From contig NC_087095.1 in assembly GCF_963855985.1 (NCBI RefSeq), positions 16,068,001 to 16,132,000 on the forward strand: a stretch of DNA of 64,000 bases. Reading direction: 5' to 3'. The DNA is from Ostrinia nubilalis. Its lineage: Eukaryota > Arthropoda > Insecta > Lepidoptera > Crambidae. A model generated the notes under the pieces. The model did not search any database. It saw only the letters and a list, made by a program, of their open reading frames with translations, and was not told the DNA's origin. This document shows, piece by piece, positions 1 through 10,977 of the stretch; position 1 is the stretch's first letter; every line of letters starts with the position of its first letter. The position numbers and the translations under genes are program-made.

Positions 1-840
1 AAAGCAAATAATAAATTACCGACTATTAATAGTACAACATTAAGATTAGCACCAACGTCAGACATTCCAAAGAGGCTTTCAAATGAAATTCTGAGCAAAT
101 CGTTTGCAATCAAATTGATTCGCCGGGCCGATGACGCCGTTGTCTTCAACTATTTCTATTGCCGCCTTTACAGTCTGAAAAGGATTCTTTGAATTTTGAT
201 CTCCGTAATAAGAGTAATCAATTCAATAGACACTTTTTTGTGTGGAACAACAACTTTCATTTAGTCACCAACATTTATATGAGATTCCTAATCGGTTTGA
301 GTAGTTCTATTTGTTGCTGATGATATGGTATCTAGATCAAAAAGTATAAATCGAATTTTTTTATTGGTTTCAAAGCCTTTGTCCAGCAGACGGCTTTAGG
401 CTAAAACGAATACATAATATTGAAAAAATAAATCAAAAACCTTTTAATCGAGCCCCTCGTAAACATGAAATCATAATTTTTCCAGGAAGAAATGCATGAG
501 CAGATTGAAAAAAAAAACATGCTACTTTTACCTTTATTATTATTACTTTTGTTATATTACCATAATCTGATCTATACTTACGAGCAACAGTATGGAATCA
601 TCCCGTTGTGTTTGGTTCCAAGCCATCTTAACAACCGAATGACTATGTATGTATCTATAGTATCAATTTAGAGTATAAAATATTACCTTTAAAATGGTAA
701 CATTTTTATTTATCTTCTATTAGTCATTTAGTTCTCACGATCGCTCGGAACAAGTAGAGTGATTTCATACTTTTGCTCGCGAGTGTAGTAAGTGCGTATA
801 AAATATACAAGATGGTTAGATGTGGACATACACAGTGTGT
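1..840. other. AT-rich stretch, nothing recognised
   Basis: No long open frame, splice-flanked exon, RNA gene or repeat with clear ends is visible here. Confidence 0.5.
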
Positions 841-864
841 CGTGTGAAGCGTTCCGACCGCTAA

Positions 865-951
865 TTGCTCCGGAGTTTGGATTGGGTTGCGGCACGAGAC
901 GTTAACGAACTAGATCCAGTCCATCTTAGGCACATTATAGTGTGGCTCGAG
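865..951 (+). pseudogene. RTRAF-like (C14orf166/CLE) N-terminal fragment
   Basis: A 98-codon open frame begins at a TTG. Its first 29 residues (LRSLDWVAARDV, then HLRHIIVWLE) resemble the start of RTRAF, an RNA-transcription/transport factor whose N-terminus runs from a basic start through a LDW/LDY segment to a conserved VWLE motif. After E29 the resemblance stops abruptly and the next residues do not follow the family. There is no ATG in frame immediately upstream: a TAA precedes the TTG, and a few bases look inserted where the family start would lie. I see no splice donor exactly at the break. A truncated copy or decayed exon is the best reading. The match is from memory of the family and rests on about 29 residues. 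Confidence 0.35.
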
Positions 952-1161
952 GGAGTTACCTCTATTAGTCTGTGGCGTTTCTACTCGTATTTTGACAGCG
1001 TCGTTTATTCTATAACAATTAAACATCTTTACGAACCATTAAAGTTAGCAATGCCAAATTTATTGAACAAGAAAAGATATACAGAGCGCGAACTCGTATT
1101 AGTTACTTCATTTAACAAATTGTTTATCTTTGTAACTATGGATCGGTTAATAAACTCGTAG

Positions 1162-2563
1162 ATATTTCTGTCATTTACTAAACTACTACAAATCCTTAAT
1201 TTCATCCTTTATACAAAAGTTTATTCAACCAGCCTTTTAGCTTTTTGAAAATACACATAAAATAGTAAACCAAAAAGCTTTTACGAAACCAAATACTGAA
1301 TAGACCTTTCATGACTGAAATGACACCGACCTCATTCACAATACTCCTCTAGCACTTTGTCAGTACTTCATGGAAATTAACCCCAAAAGCTTGTCTGTAA
1401 CACACACACATAAAACGTTCACCATATTGCTACAGACGCGCGTAGGCGGGCGGCGCCTAACTACGACGCCGTTTTGCCGTCCAAACGTCGTAGTCGGCCG
1501 TAGCCTCGTAGCCGATTTCGTAGCATGGGAGTCGGTATGGGAAGTGAGCGGAAAGAATGCGTTACGCATACTGTTTTATTATGTATGAAGCCACTTACAG
1601 TTTACTTGAGCCAAAAGTTGTCAAACTTCTTTATTAAAATAAATATGTAATTAATTAACTGAAATAGTTTTGTATAATTATGTTTATATCATAATTTAAC
1701 TTGATTTTATAAACAAATTATTCAAACAATTATAATCCTTTTTATAAACCTGCTACATATCTAATTTGTAATGTTAATTATTATGTGATTCGAATGAATA
1801 CGCTAACAAAGACCACGGTTATATTTTTATCTCTTGTGTACCACAATTTGTGAACAAAAAATAGCTTTATATTTTTATAAATTATCATCTTTAATAAGTG
1901 TTTTAAAATATTTGAAAAGGTGCTCTTACCTATGCTATCATAAAGTTTATTTGAAGTATGTCATACTAAATAACACACTACATTTATAAAATTGTATCCA
2001 TATGAAAATAGATGATCAGAATTCCTTAGCCTACCCTACACAATGGGCCTCCTACGCCAGCGTGTAATCAGTGGCCAGGGTTGCCAGCCTTCACCCTAAT
2101 CTTGTTGCCACGTTTGACGGAATGATAAATTATTATTTTCATGTTGGCGTACTGACGAAAATGGCCCGCAATATCCCCTGGGATTAAACTGGTCGGAATG
2201 GAAATAGGCGATTTCAAGTCGTAGCTACGAGTATAAGTAAGTGTATACAATATGTATTGTACATTACATTACGGGTATAGCGCATAAATGAGAAGGAATA
2301 GGTGGTAGGGGTTAATTTTGCCTTGTAACTTATGCATTTTTAATTTGTTTCTATAATTTGTGAAACGTCTTAATTTATTTCATCCATAAAAAGATAAGAT
2401 GAAAGATAAAATACCACAAACAGATGGTACGTCAGCCTCTATCGAAACATCATAAATAAAATTAACCGTCAACCGCTGAACTATTGTAGTAAGCCCACTT
2501 CTAACACAGGCATGTAGGTACAATATCAAGCTTAGCTTAACTTAGAGGGTTTAGCGAGAATAA
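1162..2563. other. Non-coding stretch with two GC-richer patches
   Basis: Mostly AT-rich. A patch at about 1435-1530 is GC-rich with repeated CGTAG words, and another lies at about 2010-2250. Neither gives a convincing exon, RNA gene or bounded repeat. Confidence 0.4.
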
Positions 2564-2678
2564 AGCCCGGTTTCCACCAAAGCGGAGAAGAATTTAAATA
2601 ACCAATAATACTTCGTTATTTCAACATCAATTATCATTCTCCGTTCAGCTTCGGTACGCTTTGGTGGAAACTGGGCCT
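2564..2678. mobile_element. Short foldback MITE, TIR RGCCCRGTTTCCACC
   Basis: The left end AGCCCGGTTTCCACCAAAGC is repeated inverted at the right end (GCTTTGGTGGAAACTGGGCC). The roughly 115-bp unit folds into a hairpin with an AT-rich loop. It has no coding capacity. The superfamily is not certain because the target duplication is unclear. Confidence 0.6.
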
Positions 2679-4593
2679 TTCACTGTAAAAAATCTTGGGC
2701 TGAATGCCAGCAAAATATAAATAATGGGAATCCCATTGCTGCGAACCAGATGTTTTCAGCCTCGCGGAGTTTTCAGTTTTCACGTTGATCGAGCCTTTGA
2801 TCAGGCGGCCGTGCAGCGAATTACAGTTTTTAATTCAAATTCCATGAATATTTACCACCTGTCTCTGTGAGTTTCAGAATACCTCTAGGAAGAGACCCTT
2901 CATGAATCCTGCATAATTTTGCGTGTTTTCTTTAATAAGTTTCCAAATTAAGATTAAAGTTCCCTCGGTATTTTTCAACAAAATAGTTTTGGGATTAGCA
3001 TAATTTCTATGATTACTTTAAGCTAAAGTTCAGTATTTGGCTTGAAAATGAAAATTATTTATTTGCAGAATGTGCTACATTCGATGTTACATAATGCTTA
3101 TATTTTATTGTCTCAAAGCAGTGAGTGGGATAACATTACATATGAAGGAATAAAAGCAATTACAAAAGGCCCTAGTAGTATTATTATTAGTGATCAATAA
3201 ACTCTAAATCAAAATCATTATTTTAATTATTATGTATCAACACATTTACTTACAAATATGAAAACAATTGAAGCGTAAAACAAACTCATGCATCTCGCGG
3301 CAAGTTTGTTTGTACATTCTGTCCAAAACTTTATCCATTTGTACGAGAACATTTTGCAAACATATTCAAAACCTATGCATTCGAAACAAACAGAACTCCA
3401 ATTTCTAAAAGTGATTGTTCAACTCCAATGGATAGCTTTTAAAGAGCTTTTTAATAAGCGGTGGCCTTAATAACTTTGTGTAATTATTATTTATTCTAAA
3501 AGCTTTAAGCTCACTTGAGGCTGGAGCTTTTCACTAACGTAAACGAAATAACGTTAAGTAGTAATAAACGAACATAAAATCGTAGTTCCTTACCAAGTAG
3601 AGCCATAGAGTAAAGCTTACCTGTAACAAAAAAAGGTTTGGATTAGTACATGTACCACATTATTGATATAAGTATATTAGGTATGACTTAAATGTAACAT
3701 TACAACTTGATATGTGTATGGCAAAACCCTCCACTATAGTGGAGGAGGCTCATAGTCCAGCAGTGGACTGTAAAGGGCTGTTGATGATGATGATGTATAC
3801 GACTTAATAACTAACTATCTATCTAAGAAAAAGTTTGAGGTTTCCAATAACTACTTAGTAAAGTAGGTATGTATTAGTAATTGGTTCACTGTCGGAATTT
3901 TACACGATCACACCTGTCACTCGATACCTGCGGTCACGCAGTATCTATGCCGCGGGCTAACCGATCTGTCACCTCTACTATTACTCGTACTTACGAATGA
4001 TAAGCCAATTCTCATATTATTTAGAAAATCTATTAAAATATATCTCTATTTTATATACTTGCTAAGATGATAATGAAGGCAGTCTCTGAAAATGCTGACA
4101 AGAAAAATAATTCAGTTTTCTTTCCTATTTTATTATTACCTACAGGAATATTCGTAACTTATCCAAGACAAGCTTTATTTTTCCTTTCACAAAATTTACG
4201 GAAGGAAGCATAATAATTGTGCACACGTGCATGAACAATTATTTTGGGTGTCCAAAAAATCGATAGGCTTCAGGTAAAAATATCAGGATTTGTAAATAAT
4301 GATCACCGCATATTTTGTCACTTACAAATTATTCTATTTTGTCTTGCCAAACATAATAAACAATAATGGAGTCCTATATCAAATAGTTTTGACGCTAGTT
4401 GATGTTACCTACTATAACATGATGGACGTAATATGATTATAACGGTCTATTATGTTTTGGTACAACCCAAGTCTTCTTACTTCCGTAATACAATACGAAG
4501 TGCGTAATTAATTAAGCCGACAAAGGCATGAATTAAATATAAAAACAATAAAAACATCCGTTACATTTTTTGTAGAGAAAAAACCGTATTTAC
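2679..4593. other. Non-coding stretch
   Basis: AT-rich. Apart from the LINE tail at 3721-3795 I see no gene, RNA or bounded repeat. Confidence 0.45.
3721..3795 (+). repeat. RTE-type LINE 3' tail fragment
   Basis: Contains GGAGGAGGCTCATAGTCCAGCAGTGGAC followed by GATGATGATG. The same short block ending in a (GAT)n tail recurs at 8505, 32590 and, inverted, at 9000, 37812 and 39118. It corresponds to the last codons (..GEAYVQQWTS-like) and tail of a non-LTR retrotransposon of RTE type. This copy is short and diverged. Confidence 0.55.
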
Positions 4594-4750
4594 CTACATT
4601 ATTAATCGTCATAAACAACATTGAGTTTGGGAAACGAACTTCTGTCACGGCTGTTGTTGTGCAATCAGTCACTTCTTTTCCTGTTACCTTTACATTGGGC
4701 ACAAACAACTTGGAAGGGTCGCTTGGAAAAATTGGCGAATCGATAATAAT
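4594..4750 (-). CDS. Candidate internal exon of an unidentified host gene
   Basis: On the minus strand a pyrimidine-rich acceptor (TTCTTCTCTCAG) is followed by 157 bases. Only one frame of these is open; it gives 52 codons plus one base and ends at a donor GTAAATAC. The peptide (SPIFPSDPSKLF, VTDCTTTAVTEVRFPNSM and MLFMTINNV are parts of it) has an ordinary protein composition, unlike the random ORFs nearby. The other two frames have stops. The preceding candidate exon on the same strand at 6619-6725 ends at a codon boundary, matching the phase-0 start here. I do not recognise the family. The downstream exon was not found. Confidence 0.5.
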
Positions 4751-5256
4751 CTGAGAGAAGAAATCGATTTAATACGAATTTTGTATTATTTTCTTTAGTC
4801 TCTAACTGAGGTTAGAAACCTTTTGTACCAGAATGTGTGACCCGTATTATAAAACGACTCTGAAGTATAAACCTACACACAATAATGGATTAATAATGGA
4901 CAATAAAGATGTAATAAAGAAGATCACATGCTTGAGTTTGAATTGAGTTTTGTGATTCCTTTCATATACAGACTTCGTCTGAACTGACTAATTTATTGAA
5001 AACATCTCAACATTTAAACTCATGTCTGTTTCTGCGAAAATGCTCCTTTATTTTCTCTTCTGTTGTACCACTTCTTTTCTCTACCCATTTTACAAAAACA
5101 ATAAGAATGATCGTAGAACTGATGTTGCAATCAAATTTTTACATGAGATATAGAAACCTCGGTTACTAAACTTATTCAGTACCAGTTCCAAAAAGTAAAA
5201 TCTAAAACCATTACGTTAAAGAATCTAGTGCGCGTTCAGTTGCAAACGTGTTGTAG

Positions 5257-6187
5257 GGGAGAGTTCGGTATATTGTACCGCCGGGTAAATTGTACCACCC
5301 TCATATTTCGTAAAGTATTCATTGAATGTCTGTAATTGCAACACTCAGCAATACACAACTAAAATCAATTAATATCGGCCATGTGGTTTTTGCCGTGACA
5401 ACAAACACGTGTGTTTTATTTTGAAAAGTATTTTGTCATTGTTTTCAAGTAACTTTTGACAATACATGTTTAGTTTGTAATTTTGTTAAATTTAATCACA
5501 GGGTGTTTCTAATATATTATTTAGAAGCGTAAATTAGTGTGGATTACAATTATTTGAAACATTTTTCGGTATTTATAAGCTATATTTTTTACCTATTTTT
5601 TAAAAGCACTATCACCTAGTCGGCTAAATTGTACCACATCAAGTTGTATGGAACTTTACGAAAGGATTTTGAAATTTTTTTTAGTAAATCATATTTTGAA
5701 GTTATAATAGCGTAGTTATGTTTGACTAACAATAAATGAAAGCAAAAGACTGGCAAAGTAGATTAGGTACAAGTGTGCGTTACGATAATTGGAATTACAA
5801 AACTTGTACTCAAAATCGTGATAACGTGTAAAACAATATCGATTGTCTATGTTATTAACTACTGTTCCTTTTCGTTTCCTAATTTGTTAAGAATGTATCG
5901 CATAATATTTTGCCATAGTTTTTTTATAGGCTTGAAATTTATTGAAATCCAATTTAGTAACCCTGTGGTACAAATTATCGAACCGGTTGGCTAAATTGGA
6001 CCGAAGCTCTGAACTAGTACTTTGTGGATTTGTGCTAAATATACAACAATCATATTAATTAATACTTATGAAATAGTAAGTTGAATAATGTATCTTTTGT
6101 TATATACCATGGACATTAGCAAAAACAAAAGAAAACTATGTGTAAAATGGGATTGAAAAAAACTGGTCCAAATTAGCGGACTCTCCC
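5257..6187. mobile_element. Non-autonomous DNA element with GGGAGAGT termini
   Basis: The left end GGGAGAGTTCGGTATATTG and the right end, read as its complement GGGAGAGTCCGCTAATTTG, form imperfect terminal inverted repeats around 931 bp of AT-rich DNA. Inside, the motif TAAATTG(T/G)ACC recurs near 5286, 5625 and 5992, and the ends carry related ATTGTACC/ATTTGGACC words. No transposase frame is present. The superfamily is unknown; a clear target duplication was not found. Confidence 0.5.
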
Positions 6188-6618
6188 TTAACTGTCGCAA
6201 GGCTGAAGTGTACATTGTATGGTTTCCCTGTTACGTAAGTGGTGGTTAATTAAACATAATGATGGAAAACTAGCTCTTATTCCTTGAAAGGGGCAGGAGT
6301 GTTTTGTATAATATGTAATTTAAATTGAAATCATCAATCTTGACAACCTAATGACCCAGTGGCGTGTTAGTAATGAATTAGTAATGAAATCAGAAACGCA
6401 CAGTGTGTGTACATATTTTGTCAATGAATTTTTTCAGACACTAGGTTCTGGGTGTGCTAAGAATAAGCAAAATATACCTATAGGTAATGTCGACTATATT
6501 ATTATGTATGTGATATGATATTAAGTAGGTAGGTACATAACAATTCCGATCTTATTTATATTGCCAGAGTTTTAAGATCAACTACTAATAAAAGACACCT
6601 CACTCTTTCAATACTTAC
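6188..6618. other. Non-coding stretch
   Basis: AT-rich, no recognisable gene or bounded repeat. If the two minus-strand exons belong together, this and the 5257-6187 element sit in the intron between them. Confidence 0.4.
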
Positions 6619-6725
6619 CTGAATGAATCTAAACAAGCTTAATAGTGTTTCTATATTATCTACACAGAATGCGTCAGAAGATTGTCGCTTCACTTTCCAT
6701 TGAATGCTGTATAAAAATACAATAG
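6619..6725 (-). CDS. Candidate exon of an unidentified host gene
   Basis: On the minus strand an open frame (containing IQWKVKRQSSDAFCVDNIE and then TLLSLFRFIQ) ends exactly at a strong donor, CAG|GTAAGTATTG. Two acceptors are possible. ATTTTCAG gives 107 bases (start phase with two leading bases). TTTATACAG gives 88 bases, 6619-6706. The frame ends at a codon boundary, which fits the phase-0 start of the next minus-strand candidate exon at 4594-4750. The larger open frame continues to 6831, so the 5' limit is uncertain. No family is recognised. The pairing with 4594-4750 is an inference from strand, order and phase. Confidence 0.35.
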
Positions 6726-6909
6726 CTGAAAATGCCCGCGTCCCGTCTGTTTGTAGATCCTCGCTACAGCGGACAAAGGGTCTTTGTGGTGCACTCAAAT
6801 CGATAGCTTGGCAGATATAATAGCAAGGCATATTCTCTAAGGGTCATAGTGGACTATTTTGAGCATCGTATCGTAGATTAGCAATGTTCAAATAAAGCGA
6901 TGCAGCATC

Positions 6910-7090
6910 AGCCGGGCAATGATGCGCGCCATGATATACTTTATCAACGTCAAAATAAATATCCTTGGACTTTTTACACTACGCTTCTAGTCCTAAGCAA
7001 AGTTTGTACTATAAATTGTAAATGTATATGCAAAATCGATAAAATGGTGTGATAACCGATTATCGCGGCGCACATCTTTGGCATACTGGT
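6910..7090. mobile_element. MITE with TGCGCGCC ends, diverged and interrupted
   Basis: Same family as 21771-21886. Shared pieces are GATGCGCGCC(A/G)TGATA, ATCAACGTCAAAAT, GCAAAATCGATAAAATGG and TTATCGCGGCGCACATC. Relative to the other copy about 65 bases are inserted after the CGTCAAAAT block. Confidence 0.65.
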
Positions 7091-7790
7091 GATTCTCTGC
7101 GTGAAATATCAATATGATTATACAGAGGGTTATTGTAGAATAAAATAATATTAAGTCAAACTTAGAGACGTTCTTAGAAATTAGCAAAAAAAAAACAAAT
7201 CTGCTACGTTTTTTTGGAAAACCTTTTTTTTTAGCATAACCCATTTCGGGCTTTCCCCAATGCACGACACTGAGCATAATCATTATTTATTAACAACCAC
7301 TGCTAGCCAGCTATCAGAAAGGGGAAAACCTGTGTATTTAATGTTTATAAAGATACTGATCCTGATATCATTTATGCCTGTGATAACAAACGTCAATAAT
7401 ATAGTGTGTCACACAAAGAACTACTGTCAACCGCCAATAAGGGCAGAAGTACCCCTTAACATAATGTGACAGTAAACACTTTTGTTGAGCGCAAACAATT
7501 CCGGAGCGAATGATCCGAGCCTGCTTTTAGCCAAATGGCATATCGGCCGATTGGCTCGGCATTAAGCCGGGCGTCCATTAGATCGCCAAACCGAATCGCA
7601 GTTTTGCCCGGCCCATACGTCGATATGGTAAACCCACACATGTTGGAGCAGATTTAGCGCGAATTGATTCAACATCCCTTTGAAGATCAGGGTTTTTCAG
7701 GCTATTAGCTGATTGATACAAGAAAAAATATACAGCCGAGAATGTGTGGATTTAGTCCATATACGTGCTATCACTGCAACTCCATATAGG
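7091..7790. other. Non-coding stretch with a GC-rich patch
   Basis: A GC-rich patch at about 7490-7640 gives a 61-codon minus-strand frame but shows no splice sites or family resemblance. The rest is AT-rich. Nothing firm is seen. Confidence 0.35.
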
Positions 7791-8383
7791 CAGGCCTGTT
7801 CATCTCCGCGAGTTTACATCGAAAACAAAACACGCACGATGGCCCACCTACAGGATACTATTCGACAAGGCCTCACATACGAGCGAACATTGACTCACGC
7901 ACGCGTATTCTTGTGTATGATAGAAGAAAATAAAGAAAATGGTGTACTAAATACTGTGCAGTATTTAACTGCCTAAATAATAATAAAAACACAGAATGTA
8001 CTTTTTTAAGTTGCCTAAAGACACTGAGATAAATAAATAAAATAAATAAATTCTTTATTGAATATCTTATTTGACAGTTTAAACTCTAGGCTAATCTATT
8101 ATAAGATGTAAATAAGTAGTTAATATTATTCTTGATAATTCATGCTAAATCATGTTTTTCCTCCGCCATTTTCCGCAGTTTGGCACCTCACGTCACATCA
8201 TTTTACCGAAGTCAGCCCTATAGCTTCGGCGTAGTGCCGATCACTGACGTTTGTCAACAATATTGTGCTTGACTCTTGAGACAGGCTAAATTACACCATA
8301 TTGTTAATGACATTGAGCACACATTTTTTTAAATACCTTCGCGAAGTAAAACTTCTGTACGTAGTACTTATTATTATTCTGTG
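7791..8383 (+). mobile_element. CAGGCCTGTTC family element, copy 1 (7-bp TSD)
   Basis: Starts CAGGCCTGTTCATCTCC and ends TTATTATTATTCTGTG, flanked on both sides by ATATAGG (7784-7790 and 8384-8390). Other copies lie at 34303 and 60584 with different 7-bp duplications, so the ends are well fixed. It contains a 45-codon ORF (7840-7977, starting MAHLQDTIRQ and ending NTVQYLTA). This copy is longer than the others because of extra AT-rich sequence with AAAT repeats near 8030-8110. The terminal inverted repeats are barely visible, only CA/TG. No transposase is present. Confidence 0.85.
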
Positions 8384-8504
8384 ATATAGGTAACTACAAA
8401 CTACAGTCATAATCTCGACCGCCAATGTAATAAATAGGTCAAAGATCCACGTTTTTTTAAGGTTTCAACAACTGAAGTTAAAATAGAGTTGCCTTGAACG
8501 AAGT

Positions 8505-8612
8505 CCATAATGGAGGACCTACTAATACCAACCAGCAAATCTGGAAACCATTGGGGGAGGCCTACACATTCCGCAGTGGACGTCTTGTGGGTGAAATTAT
8601 GATGATAAAGTC
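8505..8612 (+). repeat. RTE-type LINE 3' end fragment
   Basis: Contains CATTGGGGGAGGCCTACAC, then GCAGTGGACGTC and a GATGATGATAAA tail, the typical last codons and tail of a lepidopteran RTE-type LINE. A heavily 5'-truncated insertion. Confidence 0.6.
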
Positions 8613-8689
8613 CATTAAAAATAGAAGAATAAGTGATGTGGCGCCAACAAAACCCAAGCAAAAAGTACCCTCAAAAGGAAGTCCAGTTG

Positions 8690-8830
8690 GACCATAAAGA
8701 ACAGAATAGCGCGAGGTGTTGGCGCGTGGCGGCGCGTGCGTTCAGACAATGCCTGCGCCGGCGCCGAGCCGCGCTACTTGCCGCGAGCCGGTCCTGGACC
8801 CGTATTTATAATCCGGGCTTGTATACTAGC
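8690..8830. other. CpG-rich patch
   Basis: About 90 bases rich in CG and GCGC (8710-8800) in an otherwise AT-rich neighbourhood. It could be a promoter fragment or part of a repeat. No coding or RNA signature is seen. Confidence 0.25.
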
Positions 8831-8885
8831 ATGATATTTTTACAATTTAAAAAAATATTAAGATTTAAAAATCGGCAGGTTCCAG

Positions 8886-8960
8886 TGTCTAAGTAGCTCA
8901 GTTGGAAGAACAGTCGCCCGGCAAGCGGAAGGTCGTGGGTTCAATTCCAGCCCGAAGCTG
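8886..8960 (+). repeat. tRNA-derived sequence (SINE head or tRNA pseudogene)
   Basis: Shows an A-box-like TAGCTCAGTTGG and a B-box-like GGGTTCAATTCC with tRNA spacing, and an anticodon-arm-like segment with loop CCGGCAA. The acceptor arms do not pair and the T stem is imperfect, so a working tRNA is unlikely. It is followed by an RTE tail in opposite orientation. Confidence 0.5.
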
Positions 8961-8999
8961 TAAATTGGGTTTTAAACATGGTGTTTAAAATCCCCCAAT

Positions 9000-9078
9000 G
9001 CTTTCCACGTTGATCGATTTGTAACGGCCTGCATCCAGCGCCTTCCTGCTACCTTTATCAGGTCGTCGGTCGGTCGTC
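9000..9078 (-). repeat. RTE-type LINE 3' end fragment, reverse
   Basis: GGCCTGCATCCAGCGCCTTC and GGTCGTCGGTC are the complement of the C-terminal coding end of the RTE-type LINE. The same block occurs at 37812 and 39118. Confidence 0.6.
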
Positions 9079-10016
9079 AGGAATAAATGATAACAGTTAT
9101 TTGGTTATTAATGAGTACATTATAGAGTTATTGCACTAGAAGCATTTTTGTAGTACAAGATTTGGAATTTATGTGCGAAATCGCAAAAATGCAGATTTTG
9201 ACCTTTGTATGCGAAGTAAATCAATTAACGCTTCAAAATGGCTTTTTTATTCATAAACTAATAAGATTATGTCATTTTCATAATGAATTAGGTAATTATT
9301 AAGTATGCGATGACTTCAATAAATCAAGACCAGTATGTAGACGAACCAAATAAAAATAAATTTAAGTTGTTTTCATAAAGATTTTTATTTTACTGCGATG
9401 TATAAAACATTTTTCATTGGACGCATATTTATTTCATTTCCTTGAGGAACCATAAAAAACAACTAAACATTTAGTAACCATGAAAGTGAAAACAAATTGA
9501 TTACGGCGTCGGCCCCAAGGGAAAAGTTTTGCATTAGAGCAGCAGAATCATCTTCTAAAAGAAGGCTTTCCCATCCAATTTAATACGGAACACGATTGAT
9601 TGAACTTGACAAACTTCAGATAGTCCCGAAGGAAAGCTAAACTCTAAACTGAGTTGGAACTTAGGAACCCATTGCGAAATTGATCAGAAATGACAGAACC
9701 CCTCCCGGTTTGAATTTTGAAATACCGATACAGTTTTAATTTACTTTTAATCTATGAAGCCAGTACTTTAAATACGCGCCAAGAAAATTGAGTGTATTAG
9801 GAGAAAATTGTTTTTAAAAAAGTGACTGCCTTAGGTGGGAAACAAATCCATATTCATTCGCGAATCAAGCGGCTGCTATAGCCACTGATCTATCGACACA
9901 TTGATTACAAGGACAAAATAATAACCAAAATCCTTTAAATCTCAGTAAGTAGAACCATAAAAAAAACTTTCATATGTAATGAGCCATCTGTAGTGTTCTA
10001 CACATATAAATTCTAA
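9079..10016. other. Non-coding stretch
   Basis: AT-rich, nothing recognised. Confidence 0.45.
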
Positions 10017-10154
10017 CGGCCGTATTCACAAGCGATGCTTGTTTAAGTGCAAATCGAACGCACAGTTGAATAGGGTTCTGTGATTGGTTCGTGTGTCACC
10101 CTGTGCATCCACGCGCACTGTGAGACCTCAGAGTAATGTTTGTGAATACGGGCG
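10017..10154. mobile_element. PIF/Harbinger-type MITE (CGCCCGTATTCACA family)
   Basis: Terminal inverted repeats CGGCCGTATTCACAAGC and GTTTGTGAATACGGGCG are flanked by TAA on both sides (10014-10016, 10155-10157), the 3-bp duplication of PIF/Harbinger elements. A second bounded copy is at 58845-59010 and a partial inverted copy at 47171-47264. Confidence 0.75.
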
Positions 10155-10674
10155 TAAGTTAGTAATTCTTTTGCGAGAATATTACGCACAGACAACGTGT
10201 ACTTAGGCAGATTACCCATTATCATCTTATCAGCGACTGACGCACGTCCTTCCTACGGGACGCCCACGTCAAGTCAAAGCTCCCGGATGAGAGTGGATGT
10301 ACGCACGAAGGTAATAGACATGATGACAGATTTATTATTTAGTTTAATCATCATCATTTCAGCTACATTACGCCATTTCAGCAACTGCTGAACATGAGCA
10401 TCTAACAATGATATTAATCAGTCACCTCACCAGTGCTAAACATAAACTCTCCCTCAATGATTTCTAGATTGTGTATTGTGATTTTAATATTGTGTAATAA
10501 CCTCACAATAATTCTTGGATTTTCAGACACAGACATCCTATATAAAATAAGGTTTAATTTTGATACATCGTTTACTAAATATAACGAGCTAACAAGGACC
10601 AACGTTTAAGAAGAGTTAATTACAAATGCCGGCTGCCAAAATGTTCGTATAGTGACTCATTAAATAGATACTCT

Positions 10675-10977
10675 TTGCAAAGTCTCCAGACACGCAGGAT
10701 CATGCTTGGTTCAATGACCCTATATAAAATCATTCATAATTCCTTTGATTGTTGTCAGTTAACAAATGGTATATATTACCAAATTCCGAGCCGCTCTGAG
10801 AGAATACGTAGTATGCGTCCGCATAAGCTCTTTTATTTAAAAAACACACAAACTAATGCAGGACAACGTGCGCCGTTTTACAGAATGATGTCGTTGTATA
10901 ATCATTACCTTTATGAGGAGGATATGTTTTCCTTAACGCCGAGCGCATTCAAAAAGCGAATTATTGAAAAACTTTAA
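10675..10977 (+). pseudogene. LINE reverse transcriptase C-terminal fragment
   Basis: The 100-codon frame (SLQTRRIMLGSMTLYKIIHN, then IYYQIPSRSERIR and APFYRMMSLYNHY) has the pattern of the region after the RT fingers and thumb in jockey/CR1-like non-LTR retrotransposons: an SL-x-x-RR block, TLYKIxHN, a short hydrophobic block, then RMxxxYN. The upstream RT catalytic part is absent, so this is a 5'-truncated insertion. The exact clade is not resolved. Confidence 0.65.

Noticed and set aside
8886..8960. A functional tRNA gene (Ala-like anticodon loop)
   Set aside because: The acceptor stem does not pair and the T stem is weak. A SINE head or pseudogene is the better reading.
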